Source: Heterostelium multicystogenum
Taxonomy: Eukaryota > Evosea > Eumycetozoa > Acytosteliales > Acytosteliaceae
Direction of reading: 5' to 3'
DNA: 33,255 nt
Assembly: GCA_003667245.1 (NCBI GenBank)
Contig: RCNN01000289.1
Location: forward strand, 1 to 33,255
Positions 32,639 to 33,255 of the stretch are shown here, piece by piece. Below the pieces are notes generated by a model that worked only from the letters and a program-made list of their open reading frames with translations, had not been told where the DNA came from and searched no databases. Made by a program: the position numbers and the translations under genes. Position 1 is the stretch's first letter. Each line of letters starts with the position of its first letter.

Positions 32639-33255
32639 ATGAGTCGTCCTTCATTGCGTGGCACAAAGTCCAAATTTTTACATTGGCAGCCAACATATCA
32701 AGTATGAATTCGATAAACGATGAGGCAGGTCCAAGAAGTTCTTGCGCACAGAGTTAAACCGTTCGTCAGTGGATTGATGAGTCTTGCAGATCAAACTAAA
32801 AGGTGATCTCTATGAAAATCTCAGAAGTGGTTTAGTAATTGTGGCTATCTGGCCAACTCGATTTGTCCAGATGCCGTACCAAAAATCCAGGAAAAACACC
32901 ACCAATGTAGAATTCAAATTGCACGAAAATATCAGCTTTTTTTTGGAAGCTCTCGAGGAGTTTGGGCACTCCTAAGCACAAGCGATTCCAGTTGGCCGAT
33001 CTCTATGAGGGTGGAAACAAAGTCAAGGTCATTGAGTGTCTTGTGTCACTAGCAGAGTTTGCTGTGACAAAGTACGACTACAAGTTCAAATTGAAACCAA
33101 TCGACCCAAAGACACCAGTTGTCATTCCAGCGCACGAGCAACTTAAGGAGTTGAAATACTGGCTGTCACTCATCACAAGGAACCAGCCAAACAAGTGAAG
33201 GGTGGCCGTAAAGGAGCTTACGTTCTCAAAAACACAAATGGCTTTGCTCGCTGGT
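32639..33255 (+). CDS. Calponin-homology (CH) domain protein, N-terminal part, cut by window end
   Basis: ATG 32639 gives MSRPSLRGTKSKFLHWQPTY, then fragments YEFDK, VRQWIDE and KLKGDLYENLRSGLV. Further pieces are CPDAVPKIQEK, NVEFKLHENISFFLEALEEF, PKHKRFQLADLYEGGNKVKV and IECLVSLAEFAVTK. This is the CH-domain layout seen in transgelin, IQGAP and CH-containing Rho GEFs: a W-I-E/D helix, then 'DL...L+.G.vLC.LaN.i.P', then 'F....DLYe..N...V..cl..La'. Such domains bind actin or signalling partners. At least four shifts occur in 32700-32970. The protein continues past 33255 (KGGRKGAYVLKNTNGFA), so its overall type cannot be decided. Confidence 0.75.

Overview
The window is eukaryotic nuclear DNA, most likely from a dictyostelid social amoeba other than D. 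discoideum. The evidence is AT-rich spacers and short GT...AG introns (about 45-115 nt, one of about 260), AAT/CAA tracts coding poly-Asn/Gln, AAA-ATG start contexts, and gene content (Rab2, sedolisin/TPP1, Aha1, INCENP, a plant/protist-type organellar DNA polymerase, a TIG-like membrane glycoprotein). Exons look richer in GC than those of D. discoideum. No tRNA, rRNA, CRISPR array or complete transposon was recognised.

Layout. 0-5.8 kb: a broken coiled-coil fragment (-), a short exon with an F-box-like 'IPDEIL' sequence (-), a small unknown gene (+), a badly broken membrane glycoprotein (+) and a patatin-like phospholipase (-). 5.8-10 kb: a long empty spacer, an unknown gene ending in a charged tail (+), and the Hsp90 co-chaperone Aha1 (+). 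10-15.1 kb: INCENP (+), preceded by an E2F-like palindrome and a Myb/MSA-like site, then a TDP2-like phosphodiesterase (+). 16-21.3 kb: three secreted proteins in tandem (+): a small unknown one, a sedolisin and a biotinidase/vanin-like amidohydrolase. 21.3-24.1 kb: mitochondrial 3-hydroxyacyl-CoA dehydrogenase (-), divergent from Rab2 (+). 24.3-28.9 kb: a POP-type organellar DNA polymerase (-) that also carries a bacterial Pol I-like 5' nuclease domain at its N-terminus. It is divergent from an intronless DarG-like macrodomain gene (+, 29.2 kb). 30-33.3 kb: mitoribosomal protein mS34 (+), a sparse 2-kb region, and the start of a calponin-homology protein (+) cut by the window end.

Sequence quality matters here. 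Many conserved genes (INCENP, Aha1, DNA polymerase, TDP2-like, sedolisin, CH protein) are interrupted by single-base frameshifts although conserved residues continue in the next frame. The amidohydrolase, HAD and Rab2 genes at 19.4-24.1 kb are perfectly open across their introns. I read most breaks as assembly indels, not pseudogenes. Coordinates of broken genes are outer bounds of the coding signal.

There is no operon-like logic. The most interesting items are the polymerase with both exonuclease modules and an organelle-targeting leader, the DarG-like macrodomain gene sharing a 340-bp promoter region with it, and the cell-cycle-type motif pair in front of INCENP.
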